A program made the translations under genes and the position numbers. The notes under the pieces are model-generated. The model was not told where the DNA came from and did not search any database. It worked only from the letters and a program-made list of their open reading frames with translations. DNA of 64,000 bases. Origin: Neorhizobium sp. SOG26 (lineage in GTDB: Bacteria > Pseudomonadota > Alphaproteobacteria > Rhizobiales > Rhizobiaceae). How positions within the stretch are numbered: the stretch's first letter is position 1; each line of letters opens with the position of its first letter. The stretch is from positions 496,001-560,000 of the forward strand of contig NZ_CP025512.1 of NCBI RefSeq assembly GCF_003491345.1. Reading direction: 5' to 3'. Positions 21,316 to 29,936 of the stretch are shown in pieces.

Positions 21316-22167
21316 TCATTCGCTACGAGCGCGAGCAAAAATAGAGAAGCAAGGGCCACCGGAATGGGCGGGTTCATCATCATGGATAATTACATGCTCA
21401 AAACCGAGCCATTGGAGCAGCCCGACAATGTCCTCCTTATGCATCCAATAATGCCGATCCCTAATACCTCCGCAGAATGACCTGCTCTCATTCGCATGTT
21501 GATAACTGCGTTCATAGTACCGCACGTTGTAGCCATTAACTGACCGAGTCTCGATCTTCCCGGTAAACGGGGTGCGACGAATGTCAGAATCCGGCATGGC
21601 AACATCATCGAAGTAATGGGTCCAGATATAGAGAGAACGTGTTTGTTCCGATACGCGTCGCAGGAACCCTCCTGGATCTGCAAGATGGTATAATACCCCT
21701 GAAGCGACCGTAAGATCGTAAGGATCTCTAGGTGTCTCAAGCCATCTTTGAGCATCTCCGAGATAAAACGTAGCGCGATCTAGATCTAAGATCTGCTTTG
21801 TCACAAGGCATCTGAGGTAACAGATGCGATTTGCTTCTATCGCATCTATGAGCTTCGGACGCCACTTGTTCAGCATGAACGTATGCATCCCTTCCAGGGG
21901 GCCAACTTCCAATATCTTCTTATCTTCGATTTCACCGTATTGGCTGATGGCCCACTCAATCCTTGGGTCCGCGTAAAGATGGTGTGGACCAGCCTTCAGA
22001 TCTAAGCTTGCCGGGAAGGCGGAGTTCCAGCCTGCCAACGCTTCAATGGCGTTTTGATGATGAGGCGTGCTGGTCACATATTGGTCAAAACTTGACTCAA
22101 ATTCCGAGGAAGGCGCTCTTCTGCGGAGAAAATTTCGGATTCTGGATATCATCGGTTGCTCAGCCAT
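21316..22167 (-). CDS. Class I SAM-dependent methyltransferase
   Basis: The 283-residue product has the SAM loop KILEVGPLEGMHTFML, DAIEANRICYLRCL for the acidic ribose contact, YDLTVASGVLYHLADPGGFL as motif IV and post-motif, and a YIWTHYFDD strand. This pattern fits small-molecule or sugar O-methyltransferases common in polysaccharide regions. The first ATG is at 22167; an in-frame TTG at 22215 would add 16 residues without a better ribosome site. It lies 68 bases upstream of the uncharacterised gene, apparently at the head of the operon. Confidence 0.78.
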   Translation of the reverse strand: MAEQPMISRIRNFLRRRAPSSEFESSFDQYVTSTPHHQNAIEALAGWNSAFPASLDLKAGPHHLYADPRIEWAISQYGEIEDKKILEVGPLEGMHTFMLNKWRPKLIDAIEANRICYLRCLVTKQILDLDRATFYLGDAQRWLETPRDPYDLTVASGVLYHLADPGGFLRRVSEQTRSLYIWTHYFDDVAMPDSDIRRTPFTGKIETRSVNGYNVRYYERSYQHANESRSFCGGIRDRHYWMHKEDIVGLLQWLGFEHVIIHDDEPAHSGGPCFSIFARARSE

Positions 22168-22416
22168 TGCGTTCGTCACGCGGGCTTTGATGCGCCGATC
22201 GCAAACGCTAAGCAAGCCTCCAGCGGTGAAATAAGTTTGCTAGAGAAGTCCATATATAAGAAGATGGCAATGCATCCTCATAAAGTAAGGCAAATGCACG
22301 GGGCAGTGAAAAGCAATAGGTAATCTTCTGCAGCCCCGGCAGAGATGCGCGAGGACCAGGCGCTCCACCGCTCGATCTGATGCGGTGTATGCGTAGTTAT
22401 CGGGAAGGCTATTAGC

Positions 22417-22493
22417 TGGTCGGAGTGGAGTGATTCGAACACTCGACCCCCACGTCCCGAACGTGGTGCGCTACCAGACTGCGCTACACTCCG
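22417..22493 (-). tRNA. tRNA-Pro (anticodon CGG)
   Basis: On the minus strand the sequence gives acceptor stem CGGAGTG/CACTCCG, a D arm AGCGCAGTCTGGTAGCGC, anticodon loop TTCGGGA with anticodon CGG, and T arm GAGTGTTCGAATCACTC. Discriminator A and an encoded CCA end at 22417. Its 3' end points toward the polysaccharide region, as does that of tRNA-Gln at the other edge. Confidence 0.95.
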
Positions 22494-22507
22494 TGACCAG
22501 CGGCGCC

Positions 22508-22536
22508 TCTATAGACCAGCATTTTTGTTTCGACAA
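22508..22536 (-). promoter_or_regulatory. Promoter of the tRNA-Pro gene
   Basis: Read on the minus strand, TTGTCG (22531-22536) and TATAGA (22508-22513) are separated by exactly 17 bases, with the -10 ending 15 bases before the tRNA 5' end. This is one of the better sigma-70-type matches in the window. Confidence 0.6.
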
Positions 22537-22727
22537 GCGCCTCTTTGAAAAAATCGAAAGAAGATTTTGCGGCGGGCTCCAGAGCCCTTCAGCCGTTGCA
22601 AAAAAGCGGCGCATGGAGCTTTTTGAGAGGCGAGGGGCACGGCGTGCTCGCAGAAGGCGCGGCAAATCTGATAGTGACTTCGCTCCGAAGGCCAAGCCTG
22701 TTCTTTCACATCAAGGGATCTCTTACC

Positions 22728-23087
22728 ATGAGCCGCCGCGCTGCCGCATCCGCCATCATTCTGGCAATCGCTCTTTCCTCCTGCACAACCGCAAAAGGCG
22801 TGGCGAGCAACCCGATCGAGACGCGCTGGGTCGGCCGTTCGGCCGGCGAGTTCTTTGCAAAATACAGCCCACCGCTGAGCGATTATGACGACGGCTCCAA
22901 CACCGTCTACAACTGGCGTGGTGGCTACAAGCGCATCAAGCAGCAGAACGGTCGCAGCTCAAGCGTCAGCTGCTCGGCCAAGATCACCGTATCCAGCAGC
23001 TACGTGATCCGCGACATCACCATCGTGTCGGATCGCCCCGGCGCCAATGGCCCGAGCTATTGCACCGAGCTCCTGACGGCGTCCTGA
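22728..23087 (+). CDS. Small secreted or lipid-anchored protein of unknown function
   Basis: The 119-residue product has an N-terminal signal (SAIILAIALSSC) with a Cys at the expected lipobox position, then WVGRSAGEFFAKYSPPLSDY and a central aromatic and basic stretch (YNWRGGYKRIKQQ). Two later Cys residues (near CSAKI and YCTELL) could form a disulfide in the periplasm. I recognise no named family. It stands alone between tRNA-Pro and the cys operon and ends in the terminator shared with cysN. Confidence 0.7.
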   Translation: MSRRAAASAIILAIALSSCTTAKGVASNPIETRWVGRSAGEFFAKYSPPLSDYDDGSNTVYNWRGGYKRIKQQNGRSSSVSCSAKITVSSSYVIRDITIVSDRPGANGPSYCTELLTAS

Positions 23088-23094
23088 TAAAAAC

Positions 23095-23130
23095 AAAGCC
23101 GCCCGGATTGTTCATGTCCCGGCGGCTTTT
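23095..23130. terminator. Bidirectional intrinsic terminator
   Basis: AAAGCCGCC (23095-23103) pairs with GGCGGCTTT (23121-23129), with further near-pairing inside the loop, and there are T-runs in both directions. It lies between the convergent lipoprotein-like gene and cysN and can serve both. Confidence 0.8.
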
Positions 23131-23151
23131 GATTTCGTTCTGGCGAGCGCG

Positions 23152-24642
23152 TCAGATGTCGCTTGCAGCGTCGCAGAAGATGTCAGCCGCCTGGCTGGCG
23201 GTCATGCGCTTCACCTCAGTCTCGTCGCGGCGACGCCTGAAGATCTCGCTCGCCATGATCTGTTCGGCAAGATCGGCCGGCAAGGACATGATTACCCGCT
23301 CACCCTCCCGCTGGATCTGGATGCCGCCGAGATCTTCGCGCCTGACGGTGATCATGCCACCTGCCACCGTATTCAGCGTATCGGGGTCGATGATGATGAA
23401 GGCGCCGGTCAGCCGGTTCTGGTCATAAGGGTCGAAGACAGCCTGTTCCTCGAACGACAGGTGCACCTTGCCGATCGCGTTCATGGCAAGCTTCGTGGCA
23501 TGCGGCTGCCACTTGCCGGTCGAAAGCTCCAGCTGTGACACTGGCTCGATCGTCACGCGCTGGCGGCGCGAGCCGCTTTTCAGCCAATAGCGCTTGCCGG
23601 GCTCGATGCCGCTTGGCTGCAGTGAGACGATCTGCGCGTCGAAGCGGTCGCCGGTCATCGGCTGCGCGTCGATGGATACGATCATGTCGCCGCGTGCCAC
23701 ATCCACCTGCCGGTCGAGCACGAGGGTGACGGCATCACCCGCCACCGCCGCATTGCGCACCAGGTCGAAGGTGACGATCTGCTTGACGTTGGCGACAGTG
23801 CCGGACGGCAGGACGGCCACGGAATCGCCCGGCTTGATCGAACCGCCGGCGACCGTTCCCTGGTAACCGCGAAAATTTTCGCCCGGCCGCGCCACGCGCT
23901 GCACCGGCAGGCGAAAACCGCCCGCCTGGGCTGAGCGCACCGTGGCGAGTTCGAGCGCCTCGATCAGCGTCGGGCCCTCATACCACGGCATGGCGCTGCT
24001 CGAGGGGTAAACGACATTCTCACCCTTGAGGGCAGACATCGGGATTGCGGTGATCTGGCGCACGCCGAGCGACAGCGCGAACTCGCGAAACTCCTGCGAA
24101 ATCCGGTCGAAGATCGCCCGGTCGTAATCCACGAGATCGAACTTGTTCACCGCCAGCACGAATTGGCGAATGCCCATCAGTGACGCGATCGTCGCATGGC
24201 GACGCGTCTGCTCCAGCAACCCGGCGCGGGCGTCCGCCAGGAGCACGGCGAGATCGGCAGTCGAGGCGCCGGTCGCCATGTTGCGGGTATATTGCTCATG
24301 GCCGGGCGTGTCGGCCACGATGAAGGAGCGACGGTCGGTCGAGAAGTAGCGGTAAGCGACATCGATGGTGATGCCCTGTTCCCGCTCGGCCTGCAGCCCG
24401 TCGAGCAGAAGGGCGAAGTCCGGCAGGCCGAGATCGTTCTGCTTGCCGCTGTCGCGCGAAAGCGTCGCCGCCTGGTCCTCCTTCACCGCCTTGGTGTCCC
24501 ACAGCAGGCGGCCGATCAGCGTCGACTTCCCGTCATCCACCGATCCGCAGGTGATGAGTCGCAGCGGCCGGCTGTCGCGCGCCTTGACAGGCTCCACGAA
24601 GGGAAGGATGGTGGCGGAGGTCGAAGGTGCGGGAGCGGTCAT
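23152..24642 (-). CDS. cysN: Sulfate adenylyltransferase subunit 1 (GTPase)
   Basis: CysN is the GTP-hydrolysing partner of CysD; together they make adenosine 5'-phosphosulfate from sulfate and ATP. The 496-residue protein has the G1 loop CGSVDDGKST (32-41), a G3 DTPGHEQY, the G4 NKFDLVD and EF-Tu-like domains 2 and 3 (e.g. RPGENFRGYQGTVAGGSI). It is about the length of stand-alone CysN and has no C-terminal APS-kinase (CysC) domain. The start lies one base after the cysD stop, so the two are coupled. Confidence 0.95.
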   Translation of the reverse strand: MTAPAPSTSATILPFVEPVKARDSRPLRLITCGSVDDGKSTLIGRLLWDTKAVKEDQAATLSRDSGKQNDLGLPDFALLLDGLQAEREQGITIDVAYRYFSTDRRSFIVADTPGHEQYTRNMATGASTADLAVLLADARAGLLEQTRRHATIASLMGIRQFVLAVNKFDLVDYDRAIFDRISQEFREFALSLGVRQITAIPMSALKGENVVYPSSSAMPWYEGPTLIEALELATVRSAQAGGFRLPVQRVARPGENFRGYQGTVAGGSIKPGDSVAVLPSGTVANVKQIVTFDLVRNAAVAGDAVTLVLDRQVDVARGDMIVSIDAQPMTGDRFDAQIVSLQPSGIEPGKRYWLKSGSRRQRVTIEPVSQLELSTGKWQPHATKLAMNAIGKVHLSFEEQAVFDPYDQNRLTGAFIIIDPDTLNTVAGGMITVRREDLGGIQIQREGERVIMSLPADLAEQIMASEIFRRRRDETEVKRMTASQAADIFCDAASDI

Positions 24643-24643
24643 C

Positions 24644-25597
24644 TCAGAAATATCCTTCGCGCTTCTTCTTTTCCATCGAGCCGGACTGATCCCTGTCGAT
24701 GGCGCGGCCCTGTCGTTCCGAAACGGTGGCGATCTCGAGCTCGGCGATCACCTCTTCGAGCGTGGTGGCGGTGGAGGGAATAGCGCCCGTCAGCGGAAAA
24801 CACCCAAGCGTGCGGAAGCGGATCATGCTGCGCTTCACCTCTTCGCCCGGCTGGAGCTCAAGCCGCGGATCCTCGGCGAGGATCATCATGCCGTCGCGCT
24901 CCACATAAGGGCGTTCGGCGGCGAAATAGAGCGGCACAAGCGGAATGTCTTCGGCCTGGATGTAACGCCAGATATCCACCTCGGTCCAGTTCGACAGCGG
25001 GAAGGCGCGCACGCTTTCGCCCTGGCGGATCATGCCGTTGTAGATGTTCCAGAGTTCCGGGCGCTGGTTGCGGGGATCCCATTTGTGGTCCGGCGTGCGG
25101 AAGGAATAGATGCGCTCCTTGGCGCGCGAAGCTTCTTCGTCGCGCCGTGCGCCGCCAAAGGCTGCGTCATACCCGCCGGCATCGAGTGCCTGGCGCAGGG
25201 CCTCGGTCTTCATGATGTCGGTGTAGAAGGCCGAACCGCGGGTGAACGGCGTAATGTTCTCGGCCTTTCCCCGCGGGTTGGTGTGCACGACCAGGTCGAG
25301 GTCGTATTTCGCGGCGATCTCATCGCGAAACTCGATCATCTCACGGAACTTCCAGGTCGTGTCGACATGCAGGAGCGGGAAGGGGACCCGGCCGGGGTAA
25401 AACGCCTTGCGCGCCAGGTGCAGCAGCACGGAAGAGTCCTTGCCGATCGAATACAGCATGACCGGCTTGTCGAATTCCGCCGCAACTTCGCGGAAGATGT
25501 GGATGGCTTCGTTTTCGAGGGCCTTGAGGTGGGGGTCGAGCGGCGGGCGGGAAACGGGTGGGTTCTTGATGTCCGTTTCCTGAACTGACAGGGGCAT
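24644..25597 (-). CDS. cysD: Sulfate adenylyltransferase subunit 2
   Basis: CysD carries the adenylyl-transfer site of ATP sulfurylase. The 317-residue PP-loop family protein has [19 protein letters not shown] (the SGGxDS-like PP loop as SIGKDSS), [30 protein letters not shown] and [15 protein letters not shown], and ends in the typical KKKREGYF. The ATG at 25597 is preferred because GGAGA lies six bases upstream; an in-frame GTG at 25627 has no such support. It is the middle gene of cysH-cysD-cysN. Confidence 0.95.
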   Translation of the reverse strand: MPLSVQETDIKNPPVSRPPLDPHLKALENEAIHIFREVAAEFDKPVMLYSIGKDSSVLLHLARKAFYPGRVPFPLLHVDTTWKFREMIEFRDEIAAKYDLDLVVHTNPRGKAENITPFTRGSAFYTDIMKTEALRQALDAGGYDAAFGGARRDEEASRAKERIYSFRTPDHKWDPRNQRPELWNIYNGMIRQGESVRAFPLSNWTEVDIWRYIQAEDIPLVPLYFAAERPYVERDGMMILAEDPRLELQPGEEVKRSMIRFRTLGCFPLTGAIPSTATTLEEVIAELEIATVSERQGRAIDRDQSGSMEKKKREGYF

Positions 25598-25633
25598 TAC
25601 GGTCTCCGGGTATTCTGAAACAAACACAAAAGT

Positions 25634-26416
25634 CTAGCGGGCGATCTGGCTCGCTTGTGGGGTGGCCTGGGGAACAGGCTGAGCAGCGTTTTCCGGCACA
25701 TGCAGGCCGCATTCGCGCTTTTCGTCGTTTTCCCACCACCATCGGCCGGCGCGTTCAGGTTCGCCGGGCTTGATGGCACGGGTGCAGGGTTCGCAGCCGA
25801 TCGAGGGGTAACCCCGGCCATGGAGGGGATTGACGGGAATGGCTTCCGCCGCAACATGGGCGCGGATCGTCTCGATCTCCCAGTCGGCAAGCGGGTTCAC
25901 CTTGATGAGGTTCTTGTCCGCGTCATACTCTGCAAACGGTATCAAGGCGCGGTTGCCGGACTGGCCACGGCGCAGGCCCGTCACCCAGATCTCCGCGCCG
26001 GCCAGTGCCCGCGCCAGCGGCTTCAGCTTGCGCACGAAGCAGCAGGCGTGCCGTGCCTGGACGCTTTCGTAGAAACCGTTCAGACCATACTGGGCGGCAT
26101 AGGCCTCGACGTCCTGCGGCTCCGGCCGGAAACGGCGGATCTCGATGCCGTAGCGTTCTTCAGTCTGCACGATGAGGTCGACTGTCTCCTGAAACAGCCG
26201 GCCGGTCTCGAGCGTGGAAACGTCGATCGGCAGTTGGTGCGTGCCGATTGCCGCGGTGATCACCTGGTCCTCGATGCCAAGCGAGGTGGTGAACACCGCG
26301 CGTCCGGTGCGCGCGACTAGCGCCAGGCGGCCGGCGAGGTCCAGCCGCGGCAGTTCCACGTCAAGCATTGCTGCCAGCGTGGCAGGATCTTGTTGGATGG
26401 GCATGTGGAGTGTCAT
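25634..26416 (-). CDS. cysH: Phosphoadenylyl/adenylyl-sulfate reductase (APS reductase type)
   Basis: CysH reduces activated sulfate to sulfite with thioredoxin. The 260-residue product has the PP-loop TTSLGIEDQV, CC at 125-126 and C208/C211 in GCEPC, which together ligate the [4Fe-4S] cluster of APS-type reductases, and the catalytic ECGLH with C236. The four cluster cysteines argue for APS rather than PAPS as substrate. It is first in the unit, 36 bases ahead of cysD. The start is not certain: no SD precedes the ATG at 26416, but a five-codon frame with AGGA upstream (26430-26413) ends on it; an in-frame GTG at 26452 is also possible. Confidence 0.93.
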   Translation of the reverse strand: MTLHMPIQQDPATLAAMLDVELPRLDLAGRLALVARTGRAVFTTSLGIEDQVITAAIGTHQLPIDVSTLETGRLFQETVDLIVQTEERYGIEIRRFRPEPQDVEAYAAQYGLNGFYESVQARHACCFVRKLKPLARALAGAEIWVTGLRRGQSGNRALIPFAEYDADKNLIKVNPLADWEIETIRAHVAAEAIPVNPLHGRGYPSIGCEPCTRAIKPGEPERAGRWWWENDEKRECGLHVPENAAQPVPQATPQASQIAR

Positions 26417-26777
26417 CGGAAGGCTTTCATCGTCTTTTCCTAAAGTATCCACGTGCTTTTGCGAAAAGACAGGAAAGCCGGTTTGTTTGGCGTCGGATGT
26501 GGAGCAAATCTCACTCCAAAGATGCGTTCACACAGAAAACTTGCCGCCTTCATGATTTGTGACTGCATTTGCGGCAGGAAACCGCCGCATTGGTTTGTAT
26601 TTCTTGGGAATTTGAGCTATGCCCGAAGAACGTCCAGCAAGTCCCGCTCTGCGGGGTCAGGTTGGGCCGGCGGCGGGTTTGGAAAATCCGTGCCGCAGCT
26701 TGAAAACCAAGCCGATGATCGGCGTTGCAGGGTGCTCAAACATCTTGCGGCGGCGTATTCTTTTTGATGGTTGCGTG
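26417..26777. promoter_or_regulatory. Divergent control region between cysH and the Rrf2 gene
   Basis: This 361-base interval separates the divergent cysHDN operon and the Rrf2-type regulator, so it should hold both promoters. A 6-bp stem TGCGGC/GCCGCA with an 8-base loop lies near 26572-26591, and a run TTGCGGCGGCG precedes the regulator. I cannot pick clear -35/-10 pairs or an operator by eye. Confidence 0.35.
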
Positions 26778-27236
26778 ATGATATCCCAAAAGGCAAAATA
26801 TGCCTTGCGAGCCTTGACGGCTTTGGCGCAGGCTGATCCGGACGAGCCGATGCTGATCTCGGAGATTGCCGTCCAGCAAAGCATTCCGAAGAAGTTCCTG
26901 GAGCAGATCCTTCTGGACCTGAAGCGCTCCGGCATGGTCGTCAGCCGCCGCGGCAAGCAGGGTGGTTATCTCCTCCTGAAGCCGGCCGATACCATCACCT
27001 TCGGCGAAGTTCTGCGCCTCGTGGACGGGCCGATCGCACCGCTTCCCTGCCTTTCGCAAACGGCCTATCGGCGCTGCGAAGACTGCGATGGCGAACACCT
27101 GTGCGAAATCCGCCACGTCTTTGCCCGCGTCGCCGACGCGACCCGCAACGTGCTCTTCAACACCACGATCGCCGACGCCGTGGAAGGCGCAGGCGGGCTC
27201 GAGCCAGCACCGGTGCGCGAACTGCTGACGGCGTGA
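26778..27236 (+). CDS. Rrf2-family transcriptional regulator
   Basis: The 152-residue protein has the Rrf2 winged helix-turn-helix (KAKYALRALTALAQADPDE, then IPKKFLEQILLDLKRSGMV and RRGKQGGYLL) and a C-terminal segment with four cysteines, CLSQTAYRRC then CDGEHLC. IscR, NsrR and RirA use three of such cysteines to bind an Fe-S cluster, whereas CymR of Bacillus senses cysteine status through CysK. Its position, divergent from cysHDN, suggests control of sulfur assimilation, and the Cys pattern suggests a cluster or thiol sensor; both are inferences. The ATG at 26778 matches the usual MxxSxKxxYALRAL start. Confidence 0.87.
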   Translation: MISQKAKYALRALTALAQADPDEPMLISEIAVQQSIPKKFLEQILLDLKRSGMVVSRRGKQGGYLLLKPADTITFGEVLRLVDGPIAPLPCLSQTAYRRCEDCDGEHLCEIRHVFARVADATRNVLFNTTIADAVEGAGGLEPAPVRELLTA

Positions 27237-27253
27237 GCCTGGCCTAGAGCCAT

Positions 27254-27736
27254 TTACCCAATCGCCGTCACCTCTAGCTCCTGCTCACCCACGGTCACCA
27301 GTTCCCCGATGGCCTTGCCGATCAGTGCTCGCGCGACCGGCGAGACATAGGAGATCGTACCCTGTTTCGGGTCAGCCTCGTCTTCACCCACAATGCGATA
27401 GGACTGGACGCGGCCGTCCTCGCGGCTGAAGGTCACCGTGCTTCCGAAGGCGACGACGTCGGTTGAACCGGGATGCGGCATCACCTGCGCAGTGCGCAAC
27501 CGTTCGGTGAGATAGCGCAGGTCGCGTGTCGGCCCGGCCAGTTGCCGGCGTCGCTCGTTGACGTCTTCGATCGCTGATGCCGCCTCGTAAGCCGCACGTG
27601 CTTCCGCGAGTTGCGCCTCGAGCGCCTTCAGCCCGGTCTCCGTCACGAGGTTCGGGTGAGGGGAGATGGGACGGTCCGGCAGCAAGGTTTCTGCTGCGGT
27701 TTCCGCGCTCTCTTCCTTCATGAATGCGACGCTCAA
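27254..27736 (-). CDS. GreA/GreB-family transcription elongation factor
   Basis: The 160-residue product has an N-terminal coiled-coil-like helix pair (LEAQLAEARAAYEAASAIEDVNERRRQL) and a C-terminal FKBP-like domain (VVAFGSTVTFSRE, RIVGEDEADPKQGTISYVSPVARALIGKAIGELV) as in GreA/GreB. These rescue backtracked RNA polymerase. The tip acidic pair usual in GreA is not obvious in IEDVNE, so cleavage activity is not assured. The TTG at 27736 is preferred because AGGAG lies six bases upstream; an ATG in frame at 27721 is possible. It is convergent with the Rrf2 gene. Confidence 0.85.
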   Translation of the reverse strand: MSVAFMKEESAETAAETLLPDRPISPHPNLVTETGLKALEAQLAEARAAYEAASAIEDVNERRRQLAGPTRDLRYLTERLRTAQVMPHPGSTDVVAFGSTVTFSREDGRVQSYRIVGEDEADPKQGTISYVSPVARALIGKAIGELVTVGEQELEVTAIG

Positions 27737-27975
27737 GCCAAACTCCTGTTCATCTCGTTTATGCTGATGTACCCTCATATGGTGTCGTCGGGAAGCGAAG
27801 GGAACGGCCCGGGAGCTAGTGGGAGGTATCTGGAGGGCCCAGTTCCGGTGGATTGGGTTTCTGTCCGCACCCGTTTCGGGAGTGCTCCTGTTCTTCCCCC
27901 TCGACCGGCTCCAACGTGTTCTTTGCTGCCTGAACCCGCCCGCGGGAAACAGTTTTGCCTTCTTTTGGGCGTCCG

Positions 27976-28003
27976 TTGACTAAGACGACTGCCTCGATAG
28001 AGT
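27976..28003 (+). promoter_or_regulatory. Candidate promoter of the sulfate importer operon
   Basis: TTGACT (27976-27981) and TAGAGT (27998-28003) with a 16-base spacer stand 28 bases upstream of the sbp start, which is preceded by the strong SD AGGAGGGA. The preceding about 240 bases up to the GreA gene show no other gene. Confidence 0.4.
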
Positions 28004-28030
28004 TTCAGGAGAACCTCAGGAGGGAACTGC

Positions 28031-29068
28031 ATGTTGAATTTCGCCAAGCGCTTTAGCGCCGCAGCACTCGGTCTCACGCTCTCGCTTTCCATGCCGCTCG
28101 GCGCCGTGACTCCGGTGTTTGCCGCCGATCAACTGCTTAACGTGTCCTATGATCCGACACGCGAACTCTACAAGGATGTGAATGCCGCCTTCACCAAGTA
28201 CTGGAAGGCACAAGGGGGAGACGATGTCGTCATCCGCCAGTCGCACAGCGGCTCCGGCGCCCAGGCCCGCTCCGTCATCGATGGCCTCGAAGCCGATGTC
28301 GTGACGCTGGCGCTGGAATCCGACATCAACGCGATCGAGAAGGCGGGCAAGATCAAACCGGGCTGGCGCACCCGCCTGCCGAACAATTCCTCGCCCTATA
28401 CGTCGACAATCGTTTTCCTTGTCCGCAAGGGCAATCCGAAGGGCATCCAAAACTGGGGCGACCTCGTGAAGGACGACGTGCAGATCGTCACGCCGAACCC
28501 GAAGACCTCCGGTGGCGCCCGCTGGAACTATCTTGCCGCCTGGGCCTGGGCCAATGAGGAGTTCAAGGGCGACCAGGAGAAGATCAAGGCTTACATCGCC
28601 GATCTCTACAAACGGGCACCGGTGCTTGATACGGGTGCGCGCGGCTCGACCGTCACCTTCGCCCAGCGCCAGATCGGCGACGTGCTGCTGGCCTGGGAAA
28701 ACGAGGCCTATCTTGCCGGCGAAGAGTTCGGCAAGGACGCCTTCGATATTGTCGTGCCGCCAATCTCCATCCTCGCCGAACCGCCGGTTGCCGTGGTGGA
28801 CTCAACCGTCGATGCCAAGGGCACGCGCAAGCTCGCCGAGGCCTACCTGCAGTTCCTTTATACCGATGAAGGGCAGAACCTCGCCGCCAAGCACTATTAC
28901 CGGCCATCGAAGCGCGACGTCGTGAAGCCGGAGCTCTTGAAAGCCCTGCCGGACATCAAGCTGGTGACGATCGATGATCCGATCTTCGGCGGCTGGCGCA
29001 AGGCACAGCCGGAGCATTTCGGCGATGGCGGCATCTTCGACCAGATCTACAAGCCAGCTGGAAAGTGA
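28031..29068 (+). CDS. sbp: Sulfate ABC transporter, periplasmic binding protein
   Basis: This captures sulfate (or thiosulfate) in the periplasm for the CysTWA importer. The 345-residue product begins with a Sec signal (SAAALGLTLSLSMPLGAVTPVFA) cleaved near residue 35, then NVSYDPTRELYKDVNAAFTKYW and SHSGSGAQARSVIDG, both diagnostic for Sbp/CysP, and later DTGARGSTVTFAQRQIGDVL and HYYRPSKRD. A strong Shine-Dalgarno AGGAGGGA precedes the ATG. cysT begins 13 bases downstream. Confidence 0.94.
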   Translation: MLNFAKRFSAAALGLTLSLSMPLGAVTPVFAADQLLNVSYDPTRELYKDVNAAFTKYWKAQGGDDVVIRQSHSGSGAQARSVIDGLEADVVTLALESDINAIEKAGKIKPGWRTRLPNNSSPYTSTIVFLVRKGNPKGIQNWGDLVKDDVQIVTPNPKTSGGARWNYLAAWAWANEEFKGDQEKIKAYIADLYKRAPVLDTGARGSTVTFAQRQIGDVLLAWENEAYLAGEEFGKDAFDIVVPPISILAEPPVAVVDSTVDAKGTRKLAEAYLQFLYTDEGQNLAAKHYYRPSKRDVVKPELLKALPDIKLVTIDDPIFGGWRKAQPEHFGDGGIFDQIYKPAGK

Positions 29069-29081
29069 ACCGGGCCTGCCG

Positions 29082-29936
29082 ATGACCAACATAGCTACCG
29101 CGCCTGCGCGGTGGCGAATGAAACAGCCGAGCATCATCCCCGGGTTTGGGTTGACGCTCGGCTTTTCGCTCGCCTACCTGTCGCTGATCATCCTCATCCC
29201 GATCGCCGGACTGTTCTGGCGCAGCGCCGCCCTCGGCTGGGGCGGCTTCTTGTCCATCCTGATGGATGAACGGACGCTGCGTGCGCTTTATGTCTCCTTT
29301 GGCACGGCCTTCGTGGCGGCCGCGGTCAATGTCGTGTTCGGCGTGGTCGTGGCCTGGGTGCTGACGCGCTACAATTTCCCCGGGCGGCGGCTGATCGACG
29401 CCATGGTGGACCTGCCGTTTGCGCTGCCGACAGCGGTTGCCGGCATTGCGCTTACCGCCATCTATGCGCCGCAAGGCTGGGTCGGTTCGCTGTTCATGCC
29501 GTTCCGCATTGCCTTCACGCCGCTTGGCATCGTCATCGCGCTGATCTTCATCGGGCTCCCCTTCGTGGTGCGCACGGTGCAGCCGGTGATGGAAGAGATC
29601 GACCACGAAGTGGAGGAGGCGGCGGCCACCCTCGGCGCCAACCGCTTCCAGACGATCACCCAGATCCTGCTTCCGGCACTGACGCCGGCGCTTCTGACCG
29701 GCTTTGCGCTCGCCTTTGCCCGTGGGGTCGGGGAATACGGTTCGGTCATCTTCATCGCCGGCAACATTCCTTATGTCTCCGAGATCGCGCCGCTCCTCAT
29801 CGTCATCAAGCTCGAGGAGTTCAACTATGCAGGCGCGACGGCGATCGCGACCATCATGTTGCTGATCTCCTTTGCCATGCTCTTCGTGATCAACCTCATC
29901 CAGGCCTGGAGCCGCAGGAGATACGGCAATGCCTGA
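29082..29936 (+). CDS. cysT: Sulfate ABC transporter permease CysT
   Basis: CysT (CysU) is one of the two inner-membrane permeases. The 284-residue protein has six hydrophobic segments beginning with LTLGFSLAYLSLIILIPIAG, the binding-protein-dependent permease loop EEAAATLGANRFQTITQILLP (EAA motif, contact with CysA) and GVGEYGSVIFIAGN typical of CysT. The start could instead be the ATG at 29118, which gives MKQPSIIPG; a 7-bp inverted repeat lies between the two candidate starts. Its end overlaps cysW by 8 bases. Confidence 0.92.
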   Translation: MTNIATAPARWRMKQPSIIPGFGLTLGFSLAYLSLIILIPIAGLFWRSAALGWGGFLSILMDERTLRALYVSFGTAFVAAAVNVVFGVVVAWVLTRYNFPGRRLIDAMVDLPFALPTAVAGIALTAIYAPQGWVGSLFMPFRIAFTPLGIVIALIFIGLPFVVRTVQPVMEEIDHEVEEAAATLGANRFQTITQILLPALTPALLTGFALAFARGVGEYGSVIFIAGNIPYVSEIAPLLIVIKLEEFNYAGATAIATIMLLISFAMLFVINLIQAWSRRRYGNA

